NCBI RefSeq assembly: GCF_023652955.1
Contig: NZ_JAKLOY010000005.1
Location: forward strand, 62,001-126,000
Source: Geomonas sp. Red32
Lineage (GTDB): Bacteria > Desulfobacterota > Desulfuromonadia > Geobacterales > Geobacteraceae
Reading direction: 5' to 3'
DNA length: 64,000 nt
Positions 8,418 to 17,020 of the stretch are shown in pieces. Within the stretch, counting starts at the first letter, position 1; every line of letters starts with the position of its first letter. Made by a program: the position numbers and the translations under genes. The notes under the pieces are model-generated. The model was not told where the DNA came from. It saw only the letters and a list, made by a program, of their open reading frames with translations, and did not search any database.

Positions 8418-9796
8418 GCTTTTCCCACTGCCCGCGCCAGGTTGGCCATGGACATGTTGTAGTCGTAGACCGCCTGGAAGTAGGCGGCGCGCATCTTCGC
8501 GTACTGCTGGAGGGCGTCGAAGATGTCCTTGGCGGGCCCCACTCCGAAGTCGAAGTTGGCCAGCGCCGTCACCGCCCACTTCTTCGAATTCTCGTACCCC
8601 TTCCTGGTCGCCTCGATGGCGGCGGCCGCCTCCACCCCCTCGTCGTAGAACTTGGTGACCTCCAGGGGGATATTCTCCTCGGCAAACTGCTTCGTAGAGA
8701 TCAGCCGGTCGTACTGCGCCTGTTCCTGGGAGATCTTCGCGGAGGTGATGCCGAAATCGAGCTTCCACTTGAGCCCGAGTGCCGCCCCGCCCCAGAAGTG
8801 ATTGAACTCGTCGGGGACCCAGGGGTTGTTGACGCGGTCGCGCCCCGGGGAATCGGCGGCCGAAAGGGTGGCGCCGAGAAAGAAGTCGGGGTAGCGGGCT
8901 GCCTTGGCACCGGCGACCAGCTCCTCACGGGCCTTCAGCCCCTCTCGCACCTGCACGAACTCAGGGCGGCCGTCTTTGGCCTTGGCCACATACTCGTCCA
9001 ACGGGGCCAACTGGTCGGCGACCCGGGTGAGCCGCCCGTCGGCGATCTCCAGCGGCTCACCGGGGGAGAGGCCGATGCGGGCCTTGAGAGCGGACAGCGC
9101 CAGGGTCTCCCCCTTGTTGGCCTCGGCGATGTACTTCTCGACTTCGCCTCCGAAGGCGTCGAGCTTGAAGACATCGGCCTCCTCGACGTTCTCCGAGTTC
9201 TGCTCGAGAAGCTTCTGCGCCTTCTTCTTGGCGTCGTTGAGGTCGTCGCGCACCTCGGCCAGCAGGGATTTCAGCTCGCGGGCCAGCAGCACTCCGTAGT
9301 AGTACTCCTTCACCTTGACCGCGATCTCGTTGCGCTTTTGCTCCTTGCGCGCCTTCTCCACCTCGATGCCGTGGGTGGCAGCGGACATGGCGTGGGAGAG
9401 CTTCCCGAAACTATAGATCGGCTGGATTAAGAGGACGTCGGCCCGCGAGAACCAGGTGAGGTCGGTGGAGTTGATGCTGTCGGGAGAGCTGACCTGGTTT
9501 CCCCTTGCCCGCGGCACCGGCCCGATCAGCCCGAGGACATCCACCTGTGGCCATCGCCACCCCTTGGCCTCGGAGAGCTTTCCGCTCATGAGCTCCACAT
9601 CGGCCTGAGCCTCGCCCAGCTCCGGTGCGTGGGTCATTGCCCGCTCAAGGCACTCCCTCAAGCCGAGCGCCCCCTGTGGCGCCGCGTGAGCAGGGGTGAC
9701 TCCGTAACCGAGGAAGATCGCCAGAAAAGCAGTGAAAACCACCACCGGGAAACGGTGCAGTTTGATATTTAAAAGCTGGAAGCTCATCGCTCTCAC
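8411..9796 (-). CDS. TolC-family outer-membrane efflux protein
   Basis: The 461-residue protein starts at a GTG at 9796, six bases after GGAGGAGG. A signal peptide ends near AHAAPQG. The rest is the two-fold repeated, coiled-coil-rich outer-membrane efflux fold, with long amphipathic helices rich in Ala, Glu and Lys (for example KARKEQKRNEIAVKVKEYYYGVLLAREL). It would form a trimeric outer-membrane channel. It lies just downstream of mlaE-mlaF-mlaD on the same strand, across a gap filled with repeats, suggesting a role as exit duct or partner for that transporter. Confidence 0.9.
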   Translation of the reverse strand: MRAMSFQLLNIKLHRFPVVVFTAFLAIFLGYGVTPAHAAPQGALGLRECLERAMTHAPELGEAQADVELMSGKLSEAKGWRWPQVDVLGLIGPVPRARGNQVSSPDSINSTDLTWFSRADVLLIQPIYSFGKLSHAMSAATHGIEVEKARKEQKRNEIAVKVKEYYYGVLLARELKSLLAEVRDDLNDAKKKAQKLLEQNSENVEEADVFKLDAFGGEVEKYIAEANKGETLALSALKARIGLSPGEPLEIADGRLTRVADQLAPLDEYVAKAKDGRPEFVQVREGLKAREELVAGAKAARYPDFFLGATLSAADSPGRDRVNNPWVPDEFNHFWGGAALGLKWKLDFGITSAKISQEQAQYDRLISTKQFAEENIPLEVTKFYDEGVEAAAAIEATRKGYENSKKWAVTALANFDFGVGPAKDIFDALQQYAKMRAAYFQAVYDYNMSMANLARAVGKAE

Positions 9797-9817
9797 ATCT
9801 CACCTCCTCCGTGCATT

Positions 9818-9963
9818 TCCCCTCCCCCGGAGAGGGGCCAGGGGGTGGGGTAGTCGGCGAAATCCCCCCTGTCCCCCCTTCGCAAAGGGGGGAACGCTCC
9901 GCCAACCAAGCCTATCCGTCCGGTCCCCCCTCCCCCGGAGGGAGGGGGCCAGGGGGTGGGGGA
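9818..9963. repeat. Cluster of three GC-rich palindromic repeat units
   Basis: The gap between mlaD and the TolC-family gene is almost entirely repeat. It holds a unit at about 9818-9855 (CCCCTCCCCCGGAGAGGGGCC type) and a different unit at about 9865-9894 (AATCCCCCCTGTCCCCCCTT, turn, then AAGGGGGG). A copy of the first type follows at about 9925-9963, ending AGGGGGTGGGGGAAGCCGG. The same two motifs occur together again at 55633-55771. Confidence 0.75.
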
Positions 9964-9986
9964 AGCCGGCCTCAGGCATCATTCCT

Positions 9987-10445
9987 TTAATCCACTTTCC
10001 CGTGGATGTACTTGCTTAACAGGTCCTCCAGATCCACCGACGACTCCGTTTCGCGGATGACGCCACCCGGGCCGATGGCGGTGTCCGAGCCGCCGGGCCT
10101 CAGGAGGATGAACTTGTCGCCGATGATCCCGCGCGTCCGCACCGAGGCGATCACGTCGTCCTGGAGTTTCACCGACCGCTGCAGCTTGAGGACGACCCGC
10201 GCCCTCCCGGCCTGCTTGGGATCGAGACCGATGCTGTCGACCTGTCCCACCTCCACGCCGGCGATCTCCACCGAGGCCCCCTTCTTGAGCCCCGATACCG
10301 AGTCGAAGAGAGCGTAGACCCGGTAGTTGTCCCCCCCGACGATCTCCAGTTTGCCGAGCCGGATCGAGAGGTAGCCGAGGCAGAGAATCCCTACCAGCAC
10401 GAAGACGCCGACCAGCGTGTCCAAGCCAACCTTTTTGGTGTCCAT
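9987..10445 (-). CDS. mlaD: MlaD-family lipid transport substrate-binding protein
   Basis: The 152-residue protein has one N-terminal transmembrane helix (TLVGVFVLVGILCLGYLSI) and a single periplasmic MCE domain. MCE landmarks include YRVYALFDSVSGLKKGASVEIAGVEVGQV and RGIIGDKFILLRPGG. MlaD hexamers sit on the MlaE permease and hand lipid to or from the periplasmic carrier. It follows mlaF by 20 bp. It is somewhat shorter than the E. coli protein, mainly at the C-terminus. Confidence 0.92.
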   Translation of the reverse strand: MDTKKVGLDTLVGVFVLVGILCLGYLSIRLGKLEIVGGDNYRVYALFDSVSGLKKGASVEIAGVEVGQVDSIGLDPKQAGRARVVLKLQRSVKLQDDVIASVRTRGIIGDKFILLRPGGSDTAIGPGGVIRETESSVDLEDLLSKYIHGKVD

Positions 10446-10465
10446 GACGTTTGCCTCAAGCCTCG

Positions 10466-11215
10466 CTATCTGATCAGCCGGATCGGCCCGTCCAGGCTGC
10501 CGCTGATGAACTGGCGCACTACCGGGTTGGCGGAACCCTGCACCTGCCCGGGAGTCCCGCTCTCGATGATCTTTCCCCGGTAGAGAACGGCTACCCGGTC
10601 GGAGATGTCGAAGATCTCCGGGATCTCGTGGGAGACCACCACTGCCGTGTAGCCGAAGCGGCCGTGGGTTTCCTTGATCATCTGGTGGATGGCGCGGCAG
10701 ATGACCGGGTCGAGCCCGGTGGTCGGCTCGTCGAAGAGGATGATGGCCGGGTCCATCAGGAGCGCGCGGGCAAGCCCCACCCTCTTTTTCATCCCCCCCG
10801 ACAGCTCGTCCGGGTACTTCCGTTCCACGTCCGGGAGCCCGACGTGGGAAAGCGATTCCCTGACCCTTTGAGCGATCTCCGCGTCCGAGAGCTTGGTCTT
10901 CTCCTGCAGCGGGAACGCGACGTTCTCGAAGACGGTGAGCGAGTCGAAGAGGGCGGCGTTCTGGAAGAGCATGCCGAACTTCTCGCGCACCCGGTTGAGG
11001 GCGGTCCTCCCCATTCCGGAGATCTCCTCGCCGTCGACCGTCACCGTTCCGGTCTCCGGCTTCAACAGGCCGATCATGTGCTTGAGGAGCACACTCTTCC
11101 CCTCGCCCGATGGGCCGATGATGGCAGTGATGAGACCGGTCTCGATCTCGAGGTCCAGTTCGTCGAGGACCACCTGGCTGCCGAACGATTTTGTCACCCG
11201 CTCAAGCTTGATCAT
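10466..11215 (-). CDS. mlaF: MlaF-family lipid transport ATP-binding protein
   Basis: The 249-residue cytoplasmic ABC ATPase has Walker A GPSGEGKSV, signature LSGGMKKRVGLARAL, Walker B IILFDEPTTGLDP and switch histidine in VVVSHE. The Glu in Walker A and GGMKKR are typical of MlaF/Mkl-type ATPases. It powers the MlaE/MlaD complex that moves phospholipid between inner and outer membranes. It lies 4 bp after mlaE and 20 bp before mlaD in one operon. Confidence 0.95.
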   Translation of the reverse strand: MIKLERVTKSFGSQVVLDELDLEIETGLITAIIGPSGEGKSVLLKHMIGLLKPETGTVTVDGEEISGMGRTALNRVREKFGMLFQNAALFDSLTVFENVAFPLQEKTKLSDAEIAQRVRESLSHVGLPDVERKYPDELSGGMKKRVGLARALLMDPAIILFDEPTTGLDPVICRAIHQMIKETHGRFGYTAVVVSHEIPEIFDISDRVAVLYRGKIIESGTPGQVQGSANPVVRQFISGSLDGPIRLIR

Positions 11216-11219
11216 GGCG

Positions 11220-11990
11220 TCACAAAAGTACCGAAGTTATGAAGTAGTCCCAGATCAGGATCATGACGCTCGACATCACCACCGCGGTGGTGGTCGCCCT
11301 CGAAACCCCTTCGGCTCCGTGTCCCGTGTAGTACCCCTTGTAGCAGCAGATCCAGGAGACGATCCCCCCGAAGCAGACGGACTTGATCACCCCGGAGTAG
11401 ACGTCCTTCCACTCCACGCTCTTTTGCATCTCGCCGAAGTAGGCGCCTGGATTGACCCCGAGGAGTTTGACGCCGACCAGGTACCCTCCCCAGATGCCGA
11501 CCACATCGAAGATGGCGCAGAGAAGCGGCAAGGCGAGCAGCGAGGCCACCAGCTTGGGCGCCACCAGGTACTTGAACGGCTCGAGCGCCATGGTCTCCAG
11601 GGCGTCGATCTGCTCGGAGATCCGCATGATGCCGATTTCGGCGCTGATTGCGCTGCCGGCCCGCCCGGTCACCATGAGAGCGGAGAGGACCGGGCCGAGT
11701 TCCCTGATAAGGGAGAGAGCGACCGCCACACCGAGCATCCCTTCCGAGCCGAACTTGGTCAGCGTATAGTAACCCTGGAGCCCGAGCACCATTCCGGTGA
11801 AGGCGGCAGTCAGCACGATGACAAAGGAGGAGCGGACGCCGATAAAAATCATCTGCTTCAGTACGTGCCGCGGGTGCCCGGGAGACTTGATAGCGATGTA
11901 GAAGGCATAGAGGATGAAGTTGAACATCCTCCCCATCTCAGTGAGGCCGGCAAGAGTGAGTGCGCCGATTTTCCGAGTCAGAGTAATCAT
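11220..11990 (-). CDS. mlaE: MlaE-family lipid ABC transporter permease
   Basis: The protein has 256 residues from the ATG at 11990, with a modest ribosome site (GGTGA). An in-frame start at 12050 would add 20 residues that do not look like this family. It has five or six hydrophobic segments and the conserved MlaE core (GMVLGLQGYYTLTKFGSEGMLG, LIRELGPVLSALMVTGRAGSAISAEIGIMRISEQIDALE). As the permease it forms the inner-membrane core with MlaF and MlaD. It is the first gene of mlaE-mlaF-mlaD-tolC. No mlaB or mlaC lies in this operon. Confidence 0.95.
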   Translation of the reverse strand: MITLTRKIGALTLAGLTEMGRMFNFILYAFYIAIKSPGHPRHVLKQMIFIGVRSSFVIVLTAAFTGMVLGLQGYYTLTKFGSEGMLGVAVALSLIRELGPVLSALMVTGRAGSAISAEIGIMRISEQIDALETMALEPFKYLVAPKLVASLLALPLLCAIFDVVGIWGGYLVGVKLLGVNPGAYFGEMQKSVEWKDVYSGVIKSVCFGGIVSWICCYKGYYTGHGAEGVSRATTTAVVMSSVMILIWDYFITSVLL

Positions 11991-12064
11991 CGCTTCACCA
12001 ATCGAAGGAGAGTCACAATGAAAGTGTAAGAGATGGGCCGGAATTGGCAAGGCAGGTTGAAAGC

Positions 12065-12099
12065 GAGGGGAGAGGGTGGCCGAAGGCCGGGTGAGGGGT
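12065..12099. repeat. GC-rich palindromic repeat unit upstream of mlaE
   Basis: A unit of the form GAGGGGAGAGGGTGGCCGAAGGCCGGGTGAGGGG has the perfect hairpin GGCCGAAGGCC at its centre. It resembles the other G-rich repeats of the window. It lies between the msrA stop and the mlaE start. Confidence 0.55.
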
Positions 12100-12131
12100 A
12101 GCTTGCAGTATCAGACGAGCCGGGGGAGAAC

Positions 12132-12683
12132 TTAGTGCTTCTCCCCCCAAAGCTCCTTCAGCCGGTAGATGCGTCCGCAGTTGTCGTGGTACTGCTTGTA
12201 GCGGTACGGTTCCTTCTTGTAGTACTGCTGATGGTATTCCTCAGCCTCGTAGAACTCCCCCGCCGGAACGATCTCGGTGGCAATCGGCCGTTCGAAGGTG
12301 TAGACCTCCAGCACTTCGCGCAGGGTGTCCTCCGCTATCCGCTTCTGGTTCTCGTCGAGGTAGAAGATCGCGGTCCGGTACTGGGTCCCGTAGTCGCAGA
12401 ACTGGCGGTTACGGGTGGTGGGATCGATATTGCGCCAGAAGACCCGCACCAGCTCGCGGTAGCTGACCTTGGCGGGATCGAAGCGGATCCTTACCGCTTC
12501 GGCGTGGCCGGTTTCCCCCTGGCAGACCTCCTGGTAGCTCGGATTGGCAACCTCCCCGCCGATGTAGCCGGGCATGACCGAGACGACCCCGCCGATCTTA
12601 TCGTAGACCGGCTCCATGCACCAGAAACATCCCCCGGCAAAGATGGCGGTCTCCAACCCTTTGGCCTCTGCATCTGCATTCAT
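12132..12683 (-). CDS. msrA: Peptide methionine-S-sulfoxide reductase
   Basis: MsrA (183 residues) starts at the ATG at 12683 behind GGGAGG. It reduces methionine-S-sulfoxide in damaged proteins, with thioredoxin as the usual reductant. The catalytic motif GGCFWCMEP places the active cysteine at C19. Downstream landmarks include VMPGYIGGEVANPSYQEVC, TGHAEAVRIRFDP, FCDYGTQYRTAIFY, and a C-terminal YHDNCGR whose cysteine may be the resolving residue. No signal peptide is present, so it acts in the cytoplasm. Confidence 0.95.
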   Translation of the reverse strand: MNADAEAKGLETAIFAGGCFWCMEPVYDKIGGVVSVMPGYIGGEVANPSYQEVCQGETGHAEAVRIRFDPAKVSYRELVRVFWRNIDPTTRNRQFCDYGTQYRTAIFYLDENQKRIAEDTLREVLEVYTFERPIATEIVPAGEFYEAEEYHQQYYKKEPYRYKQYHDNCGRIYRLKELWGEKH

Positions 12684-12814
12684 ACACGCCTCCCGGCACC
12701 GTAAGCAGTAAATCGATTCTCCATCTCTCAAAGGGAGCCAGACAAAGATGTCATAAATAGTAGATGGGGAACTCCCGGCTGTAAAGGCGCGCCAAAAGGA
12801 AGCCGTTTCAAAGT

Positions 12815-12847
12815 AAAGACCCCGGCAGGAAATCCACCGGGGTCTTT
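12815..12847. terminator. Hairpin terminator downstream of the GspE/PilB-type gene
   Basis: Perfect arms AAAGACCCCGG / CCGGGGTCTTT flank an 11-base loop, 25 bp past the ATPase stop codon. Short T tracts lie on both sides, so it could end transcription in either direction. The only gene clearly ending nearby is the minus-strand ATPase. Confidence 0.65.
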
Positions 12848-12871
12848 TTGAGCAGGCGAGGAGAACCGGAG

Positions 12872-14659
12872 TTAGCCCGTTACCGCGAGGACCTCTTCGT
12901 AGGTGGTGATCCCTTCCAGCATCTTCCTGATGGCCAGCTCGCGCAGCGGGACCATGCCGTCGCGGCGGGCGGCCTCCTGGAGCGGGGCGAGGTCCATATG
13001 GTCGGCGATGACGCTCTTGGTAATCTCGTTCACGTCCATGATCTCGAAGATGCCAGTCCTTCCCTTGTAGCCGGTCCCCCGGCATTCGGGGCACCCCTCT
13101 CCGTAGGAGATCTTGTGGCTCCCTTTCAGCCCCAGGTACTCCCGCTCCTCCGGGGAGATGGCGCGATCCTTCTTGCAGGCCGGACAGATCTTCCTGAGGA
13201 GCCTTTGGGCTATCACGCCGATGATGGTGGAGGAGATCAGGAAGGCCGGGATCCCCAGGTCCAGCAGCCGCGTGATGGAGGAAGGAGCATCGTTCGTGTG
13301 CAAGGTGGAAAGCACCAGGTGGCCGGTCAGCGCCGCCTGCACCGCGTTCTCGGCCGTCTCGCGGTCGCGGATCTCGCCGATCATAATGATGTCGGGGTCC
13401 TGCCGGAGGATGTTTCTCAGCACCTTGTCGAAGGTCACCCCGATCGCGGTCTGCACCCCCACCTGGTTGAATTCCTCCATCACCATCTCGATCGGATCCT
13501 CCACCGTTACGATGTTGACCTCGGGGCTGGAAAGGGTCCGCAGCGTCGAGTAGAGGGTGGTGGTCTTGCCGCTGCCGGTCGGGCCGGTGACCAGGATGAT
13601 GCCGTTGGGGCGGCGGATGTAGGAGTTGTACAGCTGGTACTCGCGGGGGTAGAACCCCACGTGGTCGAGGTCCTGCATCAGGATGTCGGGGTCGAAGATC
13701 CTGATGACCACCTTCTCGCCGAAGGCCACCGGCAGGGTGGAGACGCGGAGCTCGATCTCCTTGTCACCGTGGGCGGTCTTGATGCGGCCGTCCTGGGGGC
13801 GCCGTTTCTCGGCCAGGTCCATGCGGGAGAGCATCTTGATGCGCGAGACCATCGGGGGGTGAAGCTGTTTCGGGACGGCATGGATGTTGTGGAGCACCCC
13901 GTCCACCCGAAGCCGGACGAGCGACTTCTCGCGCTTGGGCTCGATGTGGATATCGCTCGCCCGCTGGTCGAAGGCGTACTGGAGGAGAAACTCCACCGCC
14001 GACACGATGTTGCGGTCGGTGCTCTCGATCTCGTGCCCCATCTTGAGCCGCACGAACTGCTCGAGGTTGCCGAGATCCACCGACGGCCCCACCTCGATCT
14101 CGGCCGCCTTCACCGAGGCGCGGAAGCCGAAGAACTCCCGGAGGATCTTCAGGATGTCGTTGCGGGAGGAGAGCACCCGGCGGAAATCCATCCGGGTGAG
14201 GTCCTTGAGCTCCTCGATGACCTCGTCATTGAAGGGGTCGGCGACCGCGATGGTCAGCACCCCGTCGCCGAGAGCGACCGGGACGATCAGGTTCTTGAGG
14301 GCGAAGGGGCGGGAGATGTGGGCGGTGACCAGCTCCAGGTCGAGCTTCATCGGGTTGATCTTCAGGTAGGGGAGCCCGACCGCCGAAGCGAGCATCTCGG
14401 TGATGGTGTCCTCGGTGAGGATCCTCCCTCCGGATCCCGCCACCTCGAGAGTGAAGGAGGCGATCACCTCGGCCGGGGAAGGCTTCTCGGGGACCTGCTG
14501 CAGCCGCCGGGAGTAACCCGCCTGCTGGGCCCCCGTCAGGCGCTGGGCCTGCGCCTCCCCCTTGGTCAGGATGAGGTTGAACTGCTCCTGGTCGATCAGT
14601 CCGCGCTGCAAAAGCATCTGACCGAGGTTCTTGAGAGTCACCGTCTTCTTTTTGTGCAT
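12872..14659 (-). CDS. GspE/PilB-family type II secretion or pilus assembly ATPase
   Basis: The 595-residue ATPase starts at the ATG at 14659, seven bases after AAGGA. An N-terminal GspE-N/MshEN-like region is followed by the secretion ATPase core. That core shows Walker A GPTGSGKTTTLYSTL, Asp box VTVEDPIE, Walker B QDPDIIMIGEIRDRETA, His box TGHLVLSTLHTND, and the tetracysteine zinc site CPACK...CPECRGTGYKGR. It would drive type II secretion or type IV pilus assembly from the cytoplasmic face. No other secretion or pilus gene is in the window, so its machine is encoded elsewhere. Confidence 0.9.
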   Translation of the reverse strand: MHKKKTVTLKNLGQMLLQRGLIDQEQFNLILTKGEAQAQRLTGAQQAGYSRRLQQVPEKPSPAEVIASFTLEVAGSGGRILTEDTITEMLASAVGLPYLKINPMKLDLELVTAHISRPFALKNLIVPVALGDGVLTIAVADPFNDEVIEELKDLTRMDFRRVLSSRNDILKILREFFGFRASVKAAEIEVGPSVDLGNLEQFVRLKMGHEIESTDRNIVSAVEFLLQYAFDQRASDIHIEPKREKSLVRLRVDGVLHNIHAVPKQLHPPMVSRIKMLSRMDLAEKRRPQDGRIKTAHGDKEIELRVSTLPVAFGEKVVIRIFDPDILMQDLDHVGFYPREYQLYNSYIRRPNGIILVTGPTGSGKTTTLYSTLRTLSSPEVNIVTVEDPIEMVMEEFNQVGVQTAIGVTFDKVLRNILRQDPDIIMIGEIRDRETAENAVQAALTGHLVLSTLHTNDAPSSITRLLDLGIPAFLISSTIIGVIAQRLLRKICPACKKDRAISPEEREYLGLKGSHKISYGEGCPECRGTGYKGRTGIFEIMDVNEITKSVIADHMDLAPLQEAARRDGMVPLRELAIRKMLEGITTYEEVLAVTG

Positions 14660-14733
14660 AGAGGCGTCCTTTTTGGCCGGTGCCGATATGGCAGTATCCG
14701 GTAGAACCCGAGTAAAGTCAAGGGGCTGTGCCG

Positions 14734-14761
14734 TTGACAACGCGAGTGTGGCCGGTATCAT
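14734..14761 (+). promoter_or_regulatory. Sigma-70-type promoter for the phasin-ubiB pair
   Basis: TTGACA (14734-14739), a 16-bp spacer and TATCAT (14756-14761) lie about 50 bp before the phasin-like start codon, in the divergent gap with the GspE/PilB gene. Confidence 0.65.
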
Positions 14762-14811
14762 TAACACGTCATGCCGCTTGGTGTTGCTGACGATCCCAAA
14801 GGAGGTAGACC

Positions 14812-15129
14812 ATGTTCGAGCTTTTGGAGAAGGCGGCCCTTACCGCGCTGGGCGCCGCGGCGCTCACCCAGAAGAAAGGAGAGGAACTGGTGAAGGAGAT
14901 GAAATCCCGCTACAAGGTAAGCGAGGAGGAGGGGAAGGCGTTCCTGGAAAGGCTCCAGGAGCTGGCCAAGACGGGGCGCGAGAAGACCCAGGAGATGGCC
15001 GAGGCCGAGGTCAAAAAGGCCATGGACCGCATGGGGGTGGTCTCCCGCGAGGAGTTCGACCGGCTGGAGCGCCGGGTCCGCGCACTGGAGGCCTTGCAGG
15101 CCTTGGAAGAGGAAGAGACCGGGGCCTAG
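14812..15129 (+). CDS. Phasin-like, coiled-coil protein
   Basis: The 105-residue protein starts at an ATG behind AAAGGAGG. It is almost wholly helical and charged, with an N-terminal hydrophobic patch (ALTALGAAALTQKKGEELVKEM) and a C-terminal coiled coil (EEFDRLERRVRALEALQALEEE). This is the pattern of the poly(hydroxyalkanoate) granule-associated/phasin family. Its stop codon directly abuts the ubiB start, so the two are cotranslated. A direct role as a UbiB accessory factor is an inference from this coupling. Confidence 0.65.
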   Translation: MFELLEKAALTALGAAALTQKKGEELVKEMKSRYKVSEEEGKAFLERLQELAKTGREKTQEMAEAEVKKAMDRMGVVSREEFDRLERRVRALEALQALEEEETGA

Positions 15130-16812
15130 ATGCTGAGATTCATCCAGATAAACCGCAACGTCAGGAGTATCAAGCGCTACCGCCAGATCATCGCCGTGAT
15201 GGGCGGCTACGGGCTGGAGCAGCTCCTCGAGTACCTGAACCTCACCCAGTTCGTGGCGGCCTCGCGCCGCGTGCTGCGCCGGTCGTCCAGGATCTCCCAA
15301 CTCTCGGCCCCCCAAAGGCTCAGGCTCGCCATGGAGGAGCTCGGCCCCACCTTCATCAAGCTGGGGCAGCTCCTCTCCACCCGCGCCGACATCATTCCCC
15401 CCGCCTTCGTCCAGGAGTTCGCCCGCCTGCAGGACTCGGTCCCCTCTATTCCCTTCGAGCAGATCAGGGAGAAGATCGAGCGGGAGCTGGGGGTCCCCAT
15501 CAGCTCCCGCTTCGCCCATATCGATCCCGAGCCGATCGCCGCCGCCTCCATTGCCCAGGTGCACCGCGCCCGCCTGTTGAGCGGCGAGGATGTGGTGGTC
15601 AAGGTGCGCCGCCCGGGGATCACCCAGCTGGTCGAGACCGACATCGACATCCTGATGGGGGTGGCCATCCTGGTCGAGCGGCACCTGGCGAGAAGCGACA
15701 TCTACGACCCGGTGGCGGTAGTGAGGGAGTTCGCCTCCACCATCCGCCGGGAGATGGACTTCGCCCGCGAGGGGCATGCCATCGAGAAGATCCGCGATAA
15801 CTTCCAAGGCGACCCGACCCTCTACTTCCCGGCCGTCTACTGGGAGGCGACCGCCAAGGGGGTCCTGACCATCGAGTACGTGGAAGGGATCAAGGTGAGC
15901 GACCACGCCGCCATCGATGCCGCCGGCCTCAACCGCCGCGAGATCGCCCACCGCGGCGCGGTAGTCTTCCTGAAGATGGTGCTCGAGCACGGCTTTTTCC
16001 ACGGCGACCCCCACCCCGGCAACGTCCTCATCCTCCCGGGCAACGTGATCTGCCTCCTCGATTTCGGCATGGTGGGAAGGCTCGATCCCGGCATCAAGCG
16101 CTACCTGACCAACGTCCTCTCGGCGGTGACCAGGCGGGACGTGGACGAACTGGTGGAAACCATCACCTCCCAGGTGGAGGTCGGCGAGAACCTCAACGTC
16201 CCGGCTCTCAAGAAGGGGCTTTTGGAGTTCATCGACGGCTACTTCGAGATCCCGTTGAAGGATATCGAGGTAGGCCGCATGCTCCTCGAATTCATCGACC
16301 TGGTCTCCACCCACCGGATCCAGATCCCTCCCGACCTGACCTTCCTGGTCAAGGTGCTGGTGGTGGTCGAGGGGATGGGGAGGGAGCTCGATCCGCAGTT
16401 CGACATGGTCGGCCACCTGCGCCCCTTCCTCGAGCAGGCCTTCAGGGAGCAGCACTCGCCGTGGAACCTCATGCACGAGATGGAACAGGGCATGCAGGCG
16501 TATCTGGCGCTCTTTCGCAACTTCCCGCGCGAGTTGAAGGAGATCCTCAACAAGATCAACCGGAACAAGTTCAGGATCGACCTGGAACACCGGGGGCTCG
16601 ACCGCTTCAGCCGGGAGCTCGACCGCTCCGCCAACCGCCTCTCCTTAAGCCTCATCATCGCGGCGCTCATCATCGGCTCCTCGATCGTCATGCAGACCAA
16701 CCGCGGGCCGCTTTTGATGGGGATGCCCGCCTTCGCCTTCCTCGGCTTTCTCTGCGCGGGGATCGTCGGCTTCTGGTGGATGATCGCCATCCTGCGCTCC
16801 GGCCGCCTCTGA
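15130..16812 (+). CDS. ubiB: UbiB/ABC1-family atypical kinase
   Basis: The 560-residue protein has the UbiB hallmark KxGQ motif (TFIKLGQLLSTRADIIPP), the alanine-rich loop AAASIAQVHRARL, and the kinase metal site (HGFFHGDPHPGNVLI, then CLLDFGMVG). Two C-terminal transmembrane helices (about 500-518 and 528-552) anchor it to the inner membrane. UbiB proteins are ATPases needed for quinone biosynthesis or lipid-precursor handling. Here that quinone is probably menaquinone, given ubiE/menG at 28508. It starts immediately after the phasin-like gene. Confidence 0.92.
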   Translation: MLRFIQINRNVRSIKRYRQIIAVMGGYGLEQLLEYLNLTQFVAASRRVLRRSSRISQLSAPQRLRLAMEELGPTFIKLGQLLSTRADIIPPAFVQEFARLQDSVPSIPFEQIREKIERELGVPISSRFAHIDPEPIAAASIAQVHRARLLSGEDVVVKVRRPGITQLVETDIDILMGVAILVERHLARSDIYDPVAVVREFASTIRREMDFAREGHAIEKIRDNFQGDPTLYFPAVYWEATAKGVLTIEYVEGIKVSDHAAIDAAGLNRREIAHRGAVVFLKMVLEHGFFHGDPHPGNVLILPGNVICLLDFGMVGRLDPGIKRYLTNVLSAVTRRDVDELVETITSQVEVGENLNVPALKKGLLEFIDGYFEIPLKDIEVGRMLLEFIDLVSTHRIQIPPDLTFLVKVLVVVEGMGRELDPQFDMVGHLRPFLEQAFREQHSPWNLMHEMEQGMQAYLALFRNFPRELKEILNKINRNKFRIDLEHRGLDRFSRELDRSANRLSLSLIIAALIIGSSIVMQTNRGPLLMGMPAFAFLGFLCAGIVGFWWMIAILRSGRL

Positions 16813-16813
16813 C

Positions 16814-16831
16814 TGTTGCACAAATGCAACA
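16814..16831. promoter_or_regulatory. Inverted repeat TGTTGCACAAATGCAACA, possible activator binding site
   Basis: A perfect 7-bp dyad (TGTTGCA / TGCAACA) with a 4-bp centre lies just past the ubiB stop codon. A weaker copy (GTTGCTTTTGCACC) follows at about 16839. It is about 140 bp upstream of the sigma-54-type promoter of lpxC, a usual distance for an enhancer-binding protein site. It could also be a 3' hairpin of ubiB, but it has no T tract. Confidence 0.45.
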
Positions 16832-16960
16832 CTCAACCGTTGCTTTTGCACCACACGACACACCTCCCCGCCCCCTTGCGGCCACCTCCCCCCATGGGCC
16901 GCAACCGGCAAATCCTTTAATAATAACGACTTCCTTCCCAGACCAGACGGCGACCACATT

Positions 16961-16976
16961 TGGCCCGCTCCTTGCT
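16961..16976 (+). promoter_or_regulatory. Sigma-54-type (-24/-12) promoter upstream of lpxC
   Basis: TGGCCCGCTCCTTGCT has GG and GC separated by exactly 10 bp, matching TGGCAC-N5-TTGCW well. The predicted start site is near 16988, giving a leader of about 33 nt to the lpxC ATG. Confidence 0.6.
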
Positions 16977-17020
16977 AAATAGTCCGCATACTGATTATTT
17001 ATTCCGGCCGGGAGCACGCC

